Positions 31,166-42,906 of a stretch of 64,000 nt of DNA are shown one piece after another. The DNA is taken from NCBI RefSeq assembly GCF_020509005.1, contig NC_063022.1, forward strand, positions 3,100,001 through 3,164,000. Direction: 5' to 3'. The position numbers and the translations under genes were made by a program. Under the pieces are notes generated by a model. It saw nothing but the letters and a program-made list of their open reading frames with translations, made no database searches and was not told where the DNA came from. Within the stretch, counting starts at the first letter, position 1; the number at the start of each line of letters is the position of its first letter. The DNA comes from Fulvia fulva (Eukaryota > Ascomycota > Dothideomycetes > Mycosphaerellales > Mycosphaerellaceae).

Positions 31166-32794
31166 AGCACAGGCCTGTGATTGCGATTGGAGAGTACAAC
31201 ATCTGGAGTCTCTGCTGAAGTCTCATTGTCACACAAGGGAGACTGGATAAGACTGAGCTCAATGGCTGCATTCGGTGTCACAACACTGCTCAAGAGGCCA
31301 TGACCTTGTGTCGAGACATTGGACAGTGACATCTGTGATCTGATCGATACTGCATTGCTCAAGATGCCGGCAAACATGTCGAGGCCCAGGTCGATACGAT
31401 GGAGCAGAGTCATGCTGCAGCGAAGCTCACGACCTGGCTGCAGCCGAATCTCCCATGGCTCTCAGATTGGCTGGGATGAGTATCACTCAACTCAACGTCA
31501 GGACACTGAACGGCGGACTGGGCGGCCGAAGCGTCTCTGCTCACTGCTTACGGATGCTATGTCAATCTTTCCGTGCTCTACAGAGACTGGATTAGCATAG
31601 ACCGTGTTTGGAGTCGAACATTTTGATCAGCAAAGACTGTATTTGAACTCCGACGCTCTAATCCGCAAAGACTGCATTTGACCTCCGACACTCTGCCTTC
31701 ATCGAGAAGGTCAAGCGCGGCGACGCAGAGAGTATTTCAAGAAGCCTTGTCTCTCCGCGACGACCTTCAAGCCCAGCGACATTATGGATGACAGCGATGC
31801 GATATAACACTCTGCAATGAGTATCGCATTCCCACACAGTCGGCTTCCTCAACGACACGGCGCCAAGTGGTCGTCCAATCCAGTTTTCGGCGTCCTCTCA
31901 ATGCGATAGCACTGTTGTGCACGTTGCTGATATTGTCATAGATCTTTTCCACGCAAGACTAAGACCCTGGAGTGCACGACCGCCTACTACCTGCCCAACT
32001 TGAGGTCGATGCTCAACGTCGACCCTTTGAAGTGCATGTCCACAACCAACGACCTCGATCCTGCTCCATCGAATCTCGTGCTGCAGTGTCGACGCTATTC
32101 AAACCTTTGCCGCAATCTACAAGAGAGCATGTGGACCACTTGCTTGCTTCCCAAGGAGATGGACTTCAAGCTGCTGCGGGTACATGACGAGTAAGGTCAC
32201 TTGAAAGAGATGATGATCCAAGATGAGTGCCGTGACAAAGTGTCCTGCTCTCGCATCGAGGCAGACGTCTAAGCATGTCCCCGAAGATGTTTCCCTTGCG
32301 CACTGTACGTCAATGGCAACCGCAGTCTCTCCTAGATGCCAGTCGAAGCGATGGGGCCACGGCGACTATGTGGAGAGCGATTGCCTACCATGCTGAAGAA
32401 AGACAGGTTCCTCTTCACCTCATCGCCTACTTTCCCAGATTCGGGACCATCGTTGGGTCTTAATGGGATGGAGGAGTCTAAGACTCTAGTCACGAAGCCC
32501 ATGTCGCCTCGACGCATATGCGATACAGATAACAATACCTCGAAGAAGGCAGCAGGTCGAGTGGGAAACACGTTGACAGCATGGCTCAGATATAAAGAAG
32601 TGCAGAATATGGCATCGTGAGAACCGACCACATCCGACGACAACCAAGCACGCCATCGGTCCGCATCAGCACGAATCCCAGCACTTCTTCCGGGATACCG
32701 CATTTCAAAGGAATGACCACATGAGCATCTCAGCATCCCAATAATGCCGTTCGAAAGCCATCAAAGTCATAACCAAACTACCTCCTAAAACAAA
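31166..32794. other. Intergenic region beyond the array
   Basis: No gene is recognised. A short local duplication occurs around 31634-31690 (CAAAGACTG.ATTTGA.CTCCGAC twice, about 37 bp apart). The right end is the promoter of the flavin monooxygenase gene. Confidence 0.45.
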
Positions 32795-34319
32795 ATGGTC
32801 AAACCCGTAGCCATCATCGGCGCCGGCGCTAGCGGTACGTCGAAACTATCACATGCTCAACTAAAACACCCTTCCCACTAACAGACAATCCCAGGCGCCG
32901 CCGCCGCCGCAGCCCTCAAAGCAGAAGACTACCACACCAAGATCACCATCTTCGAACGACGAGAAACAGCAGGCGGGACCTGGATCTACGATGACGATCC
33001 AGGAGAGCTACCACTCTTGCCTGGTCTCCTCCCACCTGAAGCGGACAAACCATTACCAGCGCCGACACATCTTCCAACGACCACTGAACCAACAACACAG
33101 AATCGCTTCGATAGAACTCCGATTTATGCCGAGCTCACGACGAATGTGCCTGATGTCGCTATGAGCTTTACGAAAATCCCGTTCCCGTATGGTCCGTTCG
33201 TGCCGCATCATGTTCCGAAGCAGTATATTGAGAATTACTTCTCCTGGCATCAGACTGATTCGTCATTGGTGTTGAATACGACTGTGGAAGATCTGGTGAG
33301 GTTGCCGAAGGACCGATGGCGGTTGGTGTTGAGGGTACACGACGCTAGCAGGAAAGTTGACGAGTGGTGGGAGGAAGAGTTTGATGCTGTGATTCTTGCG
33401 AACGGCCACTATTCCGTTCCCTTCATCCCGAATGTCACTGGACTGGAGGCGTATCTGCGCAAGTTTCCTGGTCGGGTGGAGCATTCAAAGACGTACAGGA
33501 CACCGAAAGCGTATGGTGGTCAGAAGGTCGTGGTGGTTGGGAACTCTGGCTTCGGGGTGTGATGTTGTGCGACAACTGCTGTCGAATTCAGACGTGCAGA
33601 GACCGATCTACAACTCCAGAAGATCTCAGGGACGATGTGATGGTGCCAAGCCGGAACCTGGTGTTGCATGGCTACCTGTCATCGAGGAATTTAGGAGTGA
33701 CGGCAGCATACTCTTCGCAGACGGAACGGTGCTCCGCGATATTGACAAAGTGATATACTGCACAGGATACAAAGTATCCCATCCTTTCTGGAACTCGTCG
33801 AAGAATGGCCGGCATCTGTACGATTATGCCACAGATCGCATCGTGAACAACTACCAGCACACTTTCATTCGGGACTTTCCCACTTTGGCTTTCATTGGAT
33901 TTCCCAGAGTCTTGACGTTCAGGTCCTTCGAGTATCAGGCCATAGCGATTGCACGACTGTGGTCGAATAGAAGCACAAGGCCGCTGCCACACACTGCCGA
34001 GCAGCAATCGTGGGAAGAAGACCGAGCGCAAATGACGAAGGCGGAGCGCAGGAAGTTCCATCAGATCGATTGGGACAATGGCGAAAGCATGGACTGGTTC
34101 AGGTGGCTTTTCGAGTTCGCTGGGCTGCCGCAGTTGGAAGGACACGGTCGGTGTCCGCCGGTGCTTGACACTGGAACGAGGTGGGCGATTGAGCATATCA
34201 GAAAGTATCCTGGTCCACAAAGTGCTGGCTGCGGCGAGGTGCAGAGCTTTCGAGAAGTTGTTGATGAAGAAGGGAGGGAAGTCGTCGAGCGCCACCAAGA
34301 CAATCTGTCTTTTCTGTAG
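32795..34319 (+). pseudogene. Flavin-containing monooxygenase, frameshifted
   Basis: FAD/NADPH-dependent monooxygenase family. Exon 1 (32795-32834) encodes VAIIGAGASG, the FAD-binding glycine motif, whose last Gly codon is split by a 60-nt intron. Exon 2 starts at 32895 and carries FERRETAGGTW, PFVPHHVP and ANGHYSVPFIP. At 33548-33549 an extra G in the NADP-binding loop (GNS.SG) shifts the frame and gives TGA within four codons. Removing the shift, the next frame continues CDVVRQLL, then VIYCTGY and the family C-terminus to 34319; total length equals 487 codons plus one base. It is either a recent pseudogene or an assembly error. Substrate unknown. Confidence 0.85.
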
Positions 34320-34426
34320 CTTCACCACCCGGCAGTGAGCGGCGAAGGTGGCCGACCAGCAGAGATCCTGCGACGCTGCCAGGCGCAGAGCAAGGGAAGT
34401 CATTGAAATATTTTGTCTGGACGTCG

Positions 34427-35236
34427 TCACGGACAAGGCCAGCCACTCGCAGCTGGACTCATTCCAGAGAGCACAAATTTGAGACCTTCAACAAAATCCG
34501 ACCTGGCAGGCGCTAGGATCGGCAGCGTCTCGGTCGGGGTCAGATCTTCATCGACTGGTGGCGGTGGCATTGTGAGCAAGGCTTGCATTGTGCTGAAGAA
34601 CATCTCGTCTTCTACGTCGTAATCTGTCGTGTGGCTGTGTGACCTCATTCGCGGATCGTTCGTGACTGAGTCGCCTGCTGAGGTTGCGCACTCGGCAGCG
34701 CAGCTGCTCGATTGCGACTGTCGAGGTTCGTCCAGAGCCAATGAGTCGCGACGGTGATCTTCGCCCCAGCAAGAGCTGTCAACGCTGAACTTTGATTCTG
34801 GGGCGCTGTTAAGATGCATCACAGGGTGGAACATGGCCGATATTGACTCATTTATAACAGGCCGGTCCTGCAGCCAGGGGTTGCGAAAGATAATCTCTTC
34901 GCACTGTTTTGGTATCGGCGGAGGTGCTCGCGCGGGCGCTGGAGGGCCTGATACATCATCGGCCTCTGCCTTGAGCACTATCGTGTGGCGTCGCGGCATT
35001 GACGGTCGATTTGATCTTGGCGATGCGGGCGCAGATGGTGGCATTGGGAAGTCAAACACGTGCGAGGTGGAGATGTCCATGTCTGCTGGAATCAACGGCA
35101 CAGGTGGTAGGTCAGTCGTTGTTGGGCGCAGAGGCTCTGGCCCGGTATCTCTTCTAGGTCGTCTTCTGTATCTGCCCTGTCGCGGTCGCCAACAATGTTC
35201 GGTTCCAAGCTGGCCAAGAGATATAGTCGACGCCAT
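34427..35236 (-). CDS. Hypothetical proline-rich protein, 269 aa
   Basis: Family not recognised. The single exon starts at ATG 35236. It is disordered in appearance, with Pro/Ser-rich tracts (TTTDLPPVPLIPADMD, GPPAPARAPPPIPK) and an acidic segment (YDVEDEMFF). No signal peptide, membrane segment or catalytic motif is visible. It is convergent with the monooxygenase remnant and ends 108 bp from it. The long open frame supports a gene, but expression evidence would be needed. Confidence 0.5.
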   Translation of the reverse strand: MASTISLGQLGTEHCWRPRQGRYRRRPRRDTGPEPLRPTTTDLPPVPLIPADMDISTSHVFDFPMPPSAPASPRSNRPSMPRRHTIVLKAEADDVSGPPAPARAPPPIPKQCEEIIFRNPWLQDRPVINESISAMFHPVMHLNSAPESKFSVDSSCWGEDHRRDSLALDEPRQSQSSSCAAECATSAGDSVTNDPRMRSHSHTTDYDVEDEMFFSTMQALLTMPPPPVDEDLTPTETLPILAPARSDFVEGLKFVLSGMSPAASGWPCP

Positions 35237-36731
35237 TGTTGATACCCAGAGGAGAAGGTATTAGATTCTGACGCGACCGCCTTCGTGTATGTGGGAGTGA
35301 TATATGATGCTCGTGTCGGGAGTGCCGGCAAGTGTTGAAAGTCTGCATGCTGACGGAAATGTTTGTGTGTTGGGTTGCATGAAGAAGACATGCCTCCTGA
35401 TTAACGTTTGGTCCCGCTTGGTCCACGCTGCGAGAGAAGTTTGGTCAACACGGAATTTGGGATGAAATCTGCGGAAGGGATTGGTACTCATTCCCTGTTC
35501 ATGGTGTCCACGCGAGAAGACGGCAGCCTCCATACTTCTGTAAGACGAGTACCTAATGAGGTTGTTTCAGAACGCAACACTGCCTTTCCGACCGCGCCGA
35601 CGTAGGGCTGAGCTGGCGCTCAGGCTGACACGCTGATCAGACAAGAAGGCAATGACATGCTGCCGGAAGATGTGGAAGTTGTGCTGGCGCTCAGCGGCGG
35701 GCGAGTCTCAGACGTGCCAATCTCGCAACAGTGGCAAGCATCGCATATCCTAGCACTGGTTCATCGTGAAACTGGTCATGCCCAAGCTGAGGTTCCCCTG
35801 GAACACCAACCGGCGAAGAAGAGCATTAGCATTGTACGTGTTTTGTGGTCGCAGGCACCACGTGTGTGTGTAACCATCAACCAAGGCAGTCCATCTCACG
35901 TGCTCGCTGACTGATCGTTCGCGACGATGACGGCATGCCGAAAGTCGCCAGCTCAAGCATGCCTGAAACGGCATATGCAGAAACACCTGTATAGGCCATT
36001 GAGCTGCACGCAATATGCACATCAGCTGCAACGCGGGCGCCAGCGTGCTGATCTCAGTAGCGGTCACACACGCTCGATAGAGCTTGTCGACTGCAGATAG
36101 CGTACATCGCTTGAGCTCAGCTCTCCGGATGGCGTTCAAAGGAAGTCCTGTCCCAAGTCGGAGTCTGTCGTAGCTGTTGCCGTACCAGAGGAAGAGGAGT
36201 GTTCTACCCAAGAAAAGAGATGGAGGCCCGGAGCGCGAGACAGGATCCGCCTTTGCGGGTGCACGTGCCACAGCGGGCGGGTGATCTTCCTTGCCGTGCT
36301 TGCATGCTTCTCAGCGAACCTTCTCCTGAACAGCAGGCACAGAAACGGGCCTGATTGACACACAAATGCTGGTGGGAGCACCATCCCACGATCCCACAGA
36401 TCCTGTCGTGCCTGCTGCTTTCCCACACCCACTCATCGAGCAGTCATGTCGCGATCGAGAGACGAGCATCGCAGCTACTGCATACCCCACCTGCAATGCA
36501 GCAGTTGCGCTCCAGCATCGCCAGTCGCAGTGTAGCACAACATTCTCGCAACACAGCGGCCTTGGCAGTCACCGAGTAGCCAACGGCGTCGAATGCAAGG
36601 GCCTCTGAGACAAGCCGAGCTCTCGCCTCGTCTAAGCGTAGCCTGAATATAAAAAGGTCGAAATCCCTCGTCCATTGGAACGACTGCTGGCCTTTCACTG
36701 CCATCTTTCCGGTGTCGACGCTTTCGCCAAC
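35237..36731. other. Intergenic region
   Basis: Several overlapping short frames exist (for example minus-strand 35750-36271), but none has a recognisable family or start. The right end is the promoter of the flavoprotein gene. Confidence 0.45.
36648..36656 (+). promoter_or_regulatory. TATA box of the flavoprotein gene
   Basis: TATAAAAAG lies 76 bp before the start codon at 36732, a plausible core-promoter position. Confidence 0.4.
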
Positions 36732-38004
36732 ATGTGGTCCTCATCATTCTTAGGCCTTTGCCTACTCGCAGTCTCTGCCGCAGCTGCACCATCCCTCGCA
36801 CCAGCCGTCAAGGCCGACTACGATGCCATCATCGTTGGCGGTGGTCCTGCTGGTCTCGCCGCAGCAAGCGGTCTCGGCCGAGTGCGTCGCGATGTTCTGC
36901 TGGTAGATTCTGGAGAATACCGCAACGACCCAACACGGCATGCGCACGACATTAGTGGTTTCGACGGAGTTACACCGGCATGGCTTCGTTTCGCAGCACG
37001 CCAGCAAGTCGAGGACTACGGCACTATTGCGATGGTGAATGGCACAGTCACAGACATTGAGCCAGCGCAGACGCCCAGCGCTACGACTTTGTTCACGGTC
37101 TCCATCACATACCCGGATAACAAGCCGGTCACTTTCACAGCCCGCAAGGTTGTGCTGGGCACTGGCATGAGGGATATTCTCCCTCAGACACCCGGTATCG
37201 AAGAGAACTGGGGCAAAGGAATCTACTGGTGCCCATGGTGCGACGGCCACGAACACGCCGACCAGCCTCTGGGTATTCTCGCCGACCTGCCCAGCGCCGT
37301 CACTTCAGTCAGAGAGATCTTGACCCTAAACACCGACATTGTCCTCTTCGTCAACGGAACCGACACGCCAGAAGAACGGCAAAAGGCAGAGACCTCCTTC
37401 CCGGGCTGGGAGACGTACCTCCAACTCCACGACGTGAAGATCGAGAACCGCACAATGTCGAACCTCACCCGCCTGCGAGATGGCGCCACACCATTCGCCG
37501 ATCCCAGCCTGCCGACGCATCCTGAGCACGACTTGTTCCAGGTCGACTTTGAGGGTGGTGGCGAACCTATCCTGCGGAATGCATTCTTTGCCGACTTTCC
37601 CTCTGAGCAGAAGGTATGACATCTCACCTCACCCATTCCCCTCAGTCCCCACTAACACACCCCACCCACAGTCCACCATCGGCCAAGACGCCGGCGTCCA
37701 GCTCCTCGGCACCAAACTCTCCGCCAACGGCTCCCAAGGCCTATCAACCAACATCGCAGGTATCTACGCTATCGGCGACGCCAACTCAGACAATGTCACC
37801 AACGTCCCACACGCTTTCTTCACCGGCAAGCGCACAGCAGTGTTCCTGCACGTGCAGCTAGAGAGGGAGAACTCGGTGGCGCAGATCGCTGGTGGAAGGG
37901 TCTTGCCACGACCTCGCAAGAGGGAGGTTGAGAGTGAGAGGGCGTTGTGGGCGAGGATGAATGTTGAGGGTGATGTTACGTATGCTGGGGAGTTTGATCG
38001 GTAG
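36732..38004 (+). CDS. Thioredoxin-reductase-like flavoprotein with signal peptide
   Basis: FAD-dependent pyridine-nucleotide-disulfide oxidoreductase of the low-molecular-weight thioredoxin reductase/GliT-like group. Exons 36732-37613 and 37672-38004 (58-nt intron) give 404 residues. The N-terminus is a signal peptide (hydrophobic 5-19, AAAAPS). The FAD motif is VGGGPAG (35-41), the redox pair is CPWC (Cys168, Cys171) in YWCPWCDGHE, and the second FAD motif is IYAIGDAN near the C-terminus. Likely place of action is the secretory pathway or outside the cell, with a thiol or dithiol substrate. No biosynthetic cluster surrounds it, so a link to a disulfide metabolite is not supported. The upstream in-frame TTG was rejected as a start. 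Confidence 0.88.
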
Positions 38005-39736
38005 GTGTGAATTACTAGTCGAGACCTGAATATCCTGGGAATTTATCACTATTCATCCTTCAAACATATGTGCTTCCAAGGTGGATTCTCAAGCTAAAAA
38101 ATCTCCACTGCCTCACCGTTTACTTGGATGGATGTGCCCGAGTCTTGCTCGGCACTGGCGTACGGCCTGAGCGACGTGATGCTGAAGCATCTCAGGAAAG
38201 TGATCCGTCCCTGAACCTGAAGCCGCTCTCGATGAAGTCCCGTCTCTCTGTCCGTTATCCGCAGCCTGGTCAGAGTCTGACTGCTCTTCTTCCTTGACCA
38301 CCTTGGACACATCGACATCATTCTCATCATCCTCCCCTTCATCCTTCTCAGCTACTGCTGCTGCCCCCATCGCCGGTTCCTCCGCCTCCTTGTCGTCGCC
38401 TTCGCTTTTTTCTTCATGGTCCACTGCTGGACTTGTCGCTTCCTCTACGTTCTGGCCATCACGTTCACCTTCACCCTCATAATCATTCGCTCCTGGGATT
38501 GTTGCCGTTGAGATCGCTTGCATGCCATGCTGGGAGGCACCGCCAACGATGCGCTCGGTGGGAGTCCCGCAAAGAGCTGAGATCTAGCTCCTCGGGCGTC
38601 GGTAAGGGCTTGATCAGAGAAGTACCTGGCCATTTGAACGAGGTTGAGACGATTTAGTGCTTTGAAAAGGACTTGAGTACAACCCTAGGACCATTGTCCC
38701 ACAAGTCGGCTGTGTCAAGGCGGTGGATATCTGTACTGTCGTTGCCTGATGCTTGTGCTGCGGACACATTGGTATCAGTAGTCAGTTCGGGAGTGTCCAT
38801 GATTCTTGATGTGCCTTTCCGGGGGTTATGCACCTCACGCTGATCATATGTGTGGGCCACTGTTTGTGTCTCTGTGTTTGCTGAGGCTTCTAGCAAAGGG
38901 AGATGGAGCAGAGTCGCGCAACCACGCGCATGCTGGTACAAACGCCATGATCGAGTCGACTACGACAAGACTGCAGGCCACAGTTGAGCCTCTGATGTGT
39001 TCGGGTGTTGAGACCTGATTCCCAACTCCTTCTACGAGGCCTCATAGATGCTGTGTTGTAATCGTGGTAGGGTCGAGTCCTTCTGTTAAGAGCGTTTCCA
39101 TCTTACCAGTGAGAGATCGGACGAAACCATGAGTACATGCAAAGTGATGGCGCTCGTACAAGCCTCGGAACATGATCTGAGTAGCAGAGAGGTGCAGTCA
39201 GGCTATGAGGCTTCACCCATGTCGTGCTCGCCTCTGCATGGCAGTGACTTGCCTCGTCGAGGGTAGGAGCATACGACTTTCTTCTGCGGCCGATCTCGTC
39301 CTCGACATTCGCGATCAGTTGTTGACGGTCATGCGTTTAGGTCCTGCTCGCGTATGCTTCGAGTCAATGGCATGGTGGACAGGATCTTGGGGTGCTCATA
39401 TCCGAGTGCCTCCTTCAAGCAACTAGTCGCGACTGCCACCCGCCCGGGGCTACTTCCTGCAGGCTCATCGTACTTGCCTCACAAGAGGATGCCGCGTGAT
39501 CGACCCGCTGCGGCACCTTCTTCACTTCCGCATCGACATCAGCGTGACCTAAGCACGGTCTCTTTCACTGCGTTTGCCGCTCGAATTTTCACAGCATAAG
39601 AACTCGACTTCCTTCCTTTTCGTTCTCCCTCCACTCACAAACAATTTCCTTCGCACACACCAACACAAACACCTTCCCAGAATCACTCACGACTACCACA
39701 CTTCCAACTCGATAACCACCCCACTCTCACTGAGCC
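38005..39736. other. Intergenic region with an uncertain acidic ORF
   Basis: Apart from the acidic minus-strand frame listed next, I see nothing I can support. The final 120 bases, with CA-rich, pyrimidine-rich sequence, look like the leader of the secreted-protein gene. Confidence 0.4.
38113..38523 (-). CDS. Possible acidic low-complexity protein, 136 aa
   Basis: Not a recognised family. ATG 38523 opens a frame very rich in Asp, Glu, Ala and Ser (for example EKDEGEDDENDVDVSK), ending in a more ordinary segment (MLQHHVAQAVRQC). A second minus-strand frame (38445-38633, MARYFSDQALTDARG) overlaps its 5' part, so the true exon structure is unclear. Low-complexity frames can be open by composition alone. 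Confidence 0.28.
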   Translation of the reverse strand: MQAISTATIPGANDYEGEGERDGQNVEEATSPAVDHEEKSEGDDKEAEEPAMGAAAVAEKDEGEDDENDVDVSKVVKEEEQSDSDQAADNGQRDGTSSRAASGSGTDHFPEMLQHHVAQAVRQCRARLGHIHPSKR

Positions 39737-41369
39737 ATGAAGCTCATCACCCTCGCAGCGGCAGCTGCACTCGGTGCCACCGCCACCACTGGCCAAGAGA
39801 CCACCTTCTCGGGTGCTGAGGTTTGCAATGCAACCTTGACTCATCTCATCTGAATAACACTGACACCACTTGAAGGCCCACAACATCGCCCACACCAACG
39901 CCGCCAACGCAGTCTTCAACATCTGCGACATCTCCTCCGAGCCTGACACGGTTGAGCTCCTGGTCAACGTCGACTTCAGCGTCGCCATCCCCAGCTGCGC
40001 ATACACTCCTCCTATCGTCAATGGTGGTGTGGCCTGGAGCTGCAATGGCAACGGCAAGGGTGGCAACTTGTTGAAGTTCACCGTCAAGAACACCGGCACC
40101 GTCGTTGCTGTGCGTGACGCGGCTGTGTCTGACGTCCTCCGCAGCTATGGCGACGCTATCAGCACCCACGACGTGGGAGGTGTCAAGGGCAAGGGCTTCT
40201 GTGATGCCAGCTATCCTTTTCCACCTCGTGTCGCCCAGCGCATCCCGGCTGGCAAGGCAGATTTCCAGAGCTGTGACATCACCTCCGTGGCTGGCCAGAA
40301 CAAAGGCAAATCCAACATCCTGTTCAACGTCGACATTGGTCGACCTTTCAACGGCGGCTCTGGCTGCAATTGGAATCGCGCCCGTATCAGCAGCCTTGGG
40401 GGCTGGAGCTGCAAAGACAACGGCTCTGGCGGCACCTCTCTCAAGTTCACCACGGAGCGCAAAGGCAGTACCACGGCAGTCCGCGATGGTGCTGTTTCGG
40501 AAGTGCAGAATGCCTACGGTAGCGCCATCACTTCCAAGAACGTAGGCGGTATTGCCGGCCACGGCTCCTGCAAACTCACCTACCCAACACGCAAGATCAT
40601 GCGTCGCAACATCAACAACAGCGTCATGACCGACCTCGTCAAGCGTGTCGACAATGGCCAAGCTATCATCAAGGCCTGTGACATTGGATCTGACAGCGGC
40701 AAGACTCAGCTTCTCTTCAACATCGAGGTCGGTGTACCTTTCCCTACCGACAGCGAGACCAGCGACCTGTACTGCGAGCACATCCTGAAGGCTGTCAACA
40801 ACATCAGCCGTTGGCGCTGCGAGAACAACGGTGTCGGCTACACCGCAATCAAATTCGCCACCGAGCGTGACGACACTGTCGTTGCTGTTCGCGACCAGGT
40901 CATGGCCGAAGTTCAGGAGGCTTACGGCGGCGTCGTCACCACACACTTCGAGAGTGGCGTCAAGGGCGAGGGCTTCTGTGACCTCGTCATCCCTCCCGCC
41001 AAGCAATGACTCTCCAAGCGCGCCGAGCCTGGTACTGCTCACTACAAGGTCTGTGACCAGACTCTCACGAGCGACGAACTGAACGGCTTGAGAGAGGTCA
41101 TCTTCCTCGTCGACATCGAACTTCCCTGGCAAGATGGCCAAGGCTGCAACCACATTCACGACCGCATCTATGGCATTCACCAATGGCGCTGTTTCCAGAC
41201 TCCTGGCAGGGATGCAACCACTCTCCACTTCTCTACGAGATATGGAGATACTGCGGAGAACATGAGGGGACAGGGCGTTATCGATGTGTACAACGCCTAC
41301 GGCGGTGCTATCCTCGTGTCCAAAGTACCGGCCGCGATTGGCGATGACAATGACTGCGTCCCTTTCTGA
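39737..41369 (+). CDS. Secreted protein of four tandem four-cysteine domains, with an in-frame TGA before the fourth
   Basis: Family not recognised. Exon 1 (39737-39820) encodes a signal peptide (MKLITLAAAAALGATATTG); a 55-nt intron precedes exon 2 at 39876. Three domains of about 120-130 residues follow, each with the pattern C-D-I, a central Cys, W-x-C near a G-rich turn, an AVRD..V.E...YG segment and a closing G-x-C. TGA at 41007-41009 ends a 405-residue product, but the same frame continues through SKRAEPG into a complete fourth domain to the stop at 41369. Dibasic sites (RR, KR, KR) precede domains 3 and 4, as in Kex2-processed secreted proteins. The TGA is CGA-derived nonsense, a readthrough site, or an error. 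Confidence 0.72.
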
Positions 41370-42906
41370 GATTGCCTCTGGCATGAACAGACCCAGCAGG
41401 TAGCATAAGCTCAACTCAGAGCTGAGCGAGAATGAATCCAAAGATGACATGACACCTCTTGTTTCCCTTGCCCGTCACAGTCTGCATTCCTTTTCCAGAG
41501 ATGTGAACTCAATGTCGTGGACACTCGACTCGTCCCGTGCTTTCGCTCGCTGTCCCCGTCATATTGCCCCTTCGAAGCTGTTGACGACCATGGACTCATA
41601 GCTCCGCGGTGTGAAACAAAGATCTACTCAACACAATCGGCCGATGAACACTGGCAGCAAGAACATCTTTCACACCCACGGCATCATAATCCATGCCCGG
41701 GACCGAGGTCTTCTAGCCCATTGTCTCCGTCGAGCGTGAACTCCAGTGTGTACGACGTCATGTGTTTGATGGTGTGCTCAATGTCATAGAGATCCTGCCA
41801 CCTGCGAAACCCTGGCGTTGCGGCCCGGAATTTGAAGCTTCGAAGGGGAAGAGAAAGACGCTGCGCAGAAGTCTGGTTGTAGTTTCAGTCTTGATGCGCT
41901 AGGTGTCGATGCGGCTGTGGTATTGTGGGCATGTCGGGGGCTTGCGGTGGAGGATGAGGGATCGTGGTGGAGTGATGTTGTGAGTATGGGTCTCGGTTTC
42001 TCGGGTTAGGTGTTCGCTCCACACACGTGACGGAGGTAAGATCCGGGTTTGATTTGTAGCAGCGTCGGAGTGAGGAAGGGTACATGTAGCGCTTGGGATA
42101 CTGCTCGTGATGTCCTGCACATTTGGATAGTGTGTTGTGTCAGCATCTGGTGTGCTTGCTCGATGCGCCGTCCGAGCGATTTGAATGGGGTCCTTCCGGG
42201 TTCATCTTGGTGACTAGTTCAGTGTTCACACCAGATGACCGAAGATCTCGTACTCGAGCTGCTGTGGGAGAGCCTGGAGTACGGCTTCGCAAGTCGTCTT
42301 CGATGCTTCCCATGCCATGATCCCGAAGCAAAGGTGGCACCTTTCTTGTGGAAAGCGGACCTCAGAGCAGCGAGAAGTCGACGCTGTCGCCTTGCTCGAA
42401 TCGTTCTTGCTACATGTATGAATCAGGTGATCGATAGCTCCTTCCTGCCACGAAAAGCCTAGCCATTCTTCCGATAGCCTCGAAACAAGTGACCAGTCGA
42501 CAGCCACATGTATGCCCCTGACTAGCTCAAAATTCCCACTGACGACAGAAACAACAGCGACCAGAACCAGCTGCTGTAATATCAAAATCAGCGGGATGTC
42601 GACGTTCAGGAAGCTGGCAAGGACGGGCCCACTGCACTTGCTATATCTACCCACTGTGCTTGCAGTCGTCGCAAATAGTTCTTTCCCACAGTATATCGAC
42701 TTGGTTTCTCTCACCATACGACCTCGACGCCTGGAATTTCTTTTTCCTTCAGCATTATCGTCGCGATCGTATCGATTTCGTTCGCATCTTTTGAGCTGGA
42801 CTATTGATATACTGGGACATCGACCATTCGTATACTCAATATCTGCTAGCATAGCAATCGATACAGTGGACAGACCTCATCGCTATCCCGCAGACGAGAC
42901 GACAGG
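41370..42906. other. Intergenic region
   Basis: The most open frame is minus-strand 42226-42852. It ends with LPQQLEYEIFGHL, a possible F-box-like helix, but the rest is not family-like, so I did not call it. The region before 42907 is the leader of the Myb-like gene. Confidence 0.4.

Noticed and set aside
35750..36271. 173-codon minus-strand frame as a gene
   Set aside because: Composition is Arg/Leu/Cys-rich without family motifs, and overlapping frames on both strands are equally open.
32795..38004. Biosynthetic gene cluster formed by the monooxygenase and the GliT-like flavoprotein
   Set aside because: No synthase, P450, methyltransferase or dedicated transporter lies nearby, and the monooxygenase is broken.
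39846..41450. 534-codon open frame on the minus strand opposite the four-domain secreted protein
   Set aside because: It mirrors the third-position bias of the sense gene, which has a signal peptide, an intron and conserved repeats. The antisense protein is a low-information Val/Asp/Ala-rich sequence.
42226..42852. 208-codon minus-strand frame with an F-box-like end
   Set aside because: The LPQQLEYEIFGHL motif is at the very C-terminus just before the stop, with no downstream exon that I could join; insufficient to call a gene.
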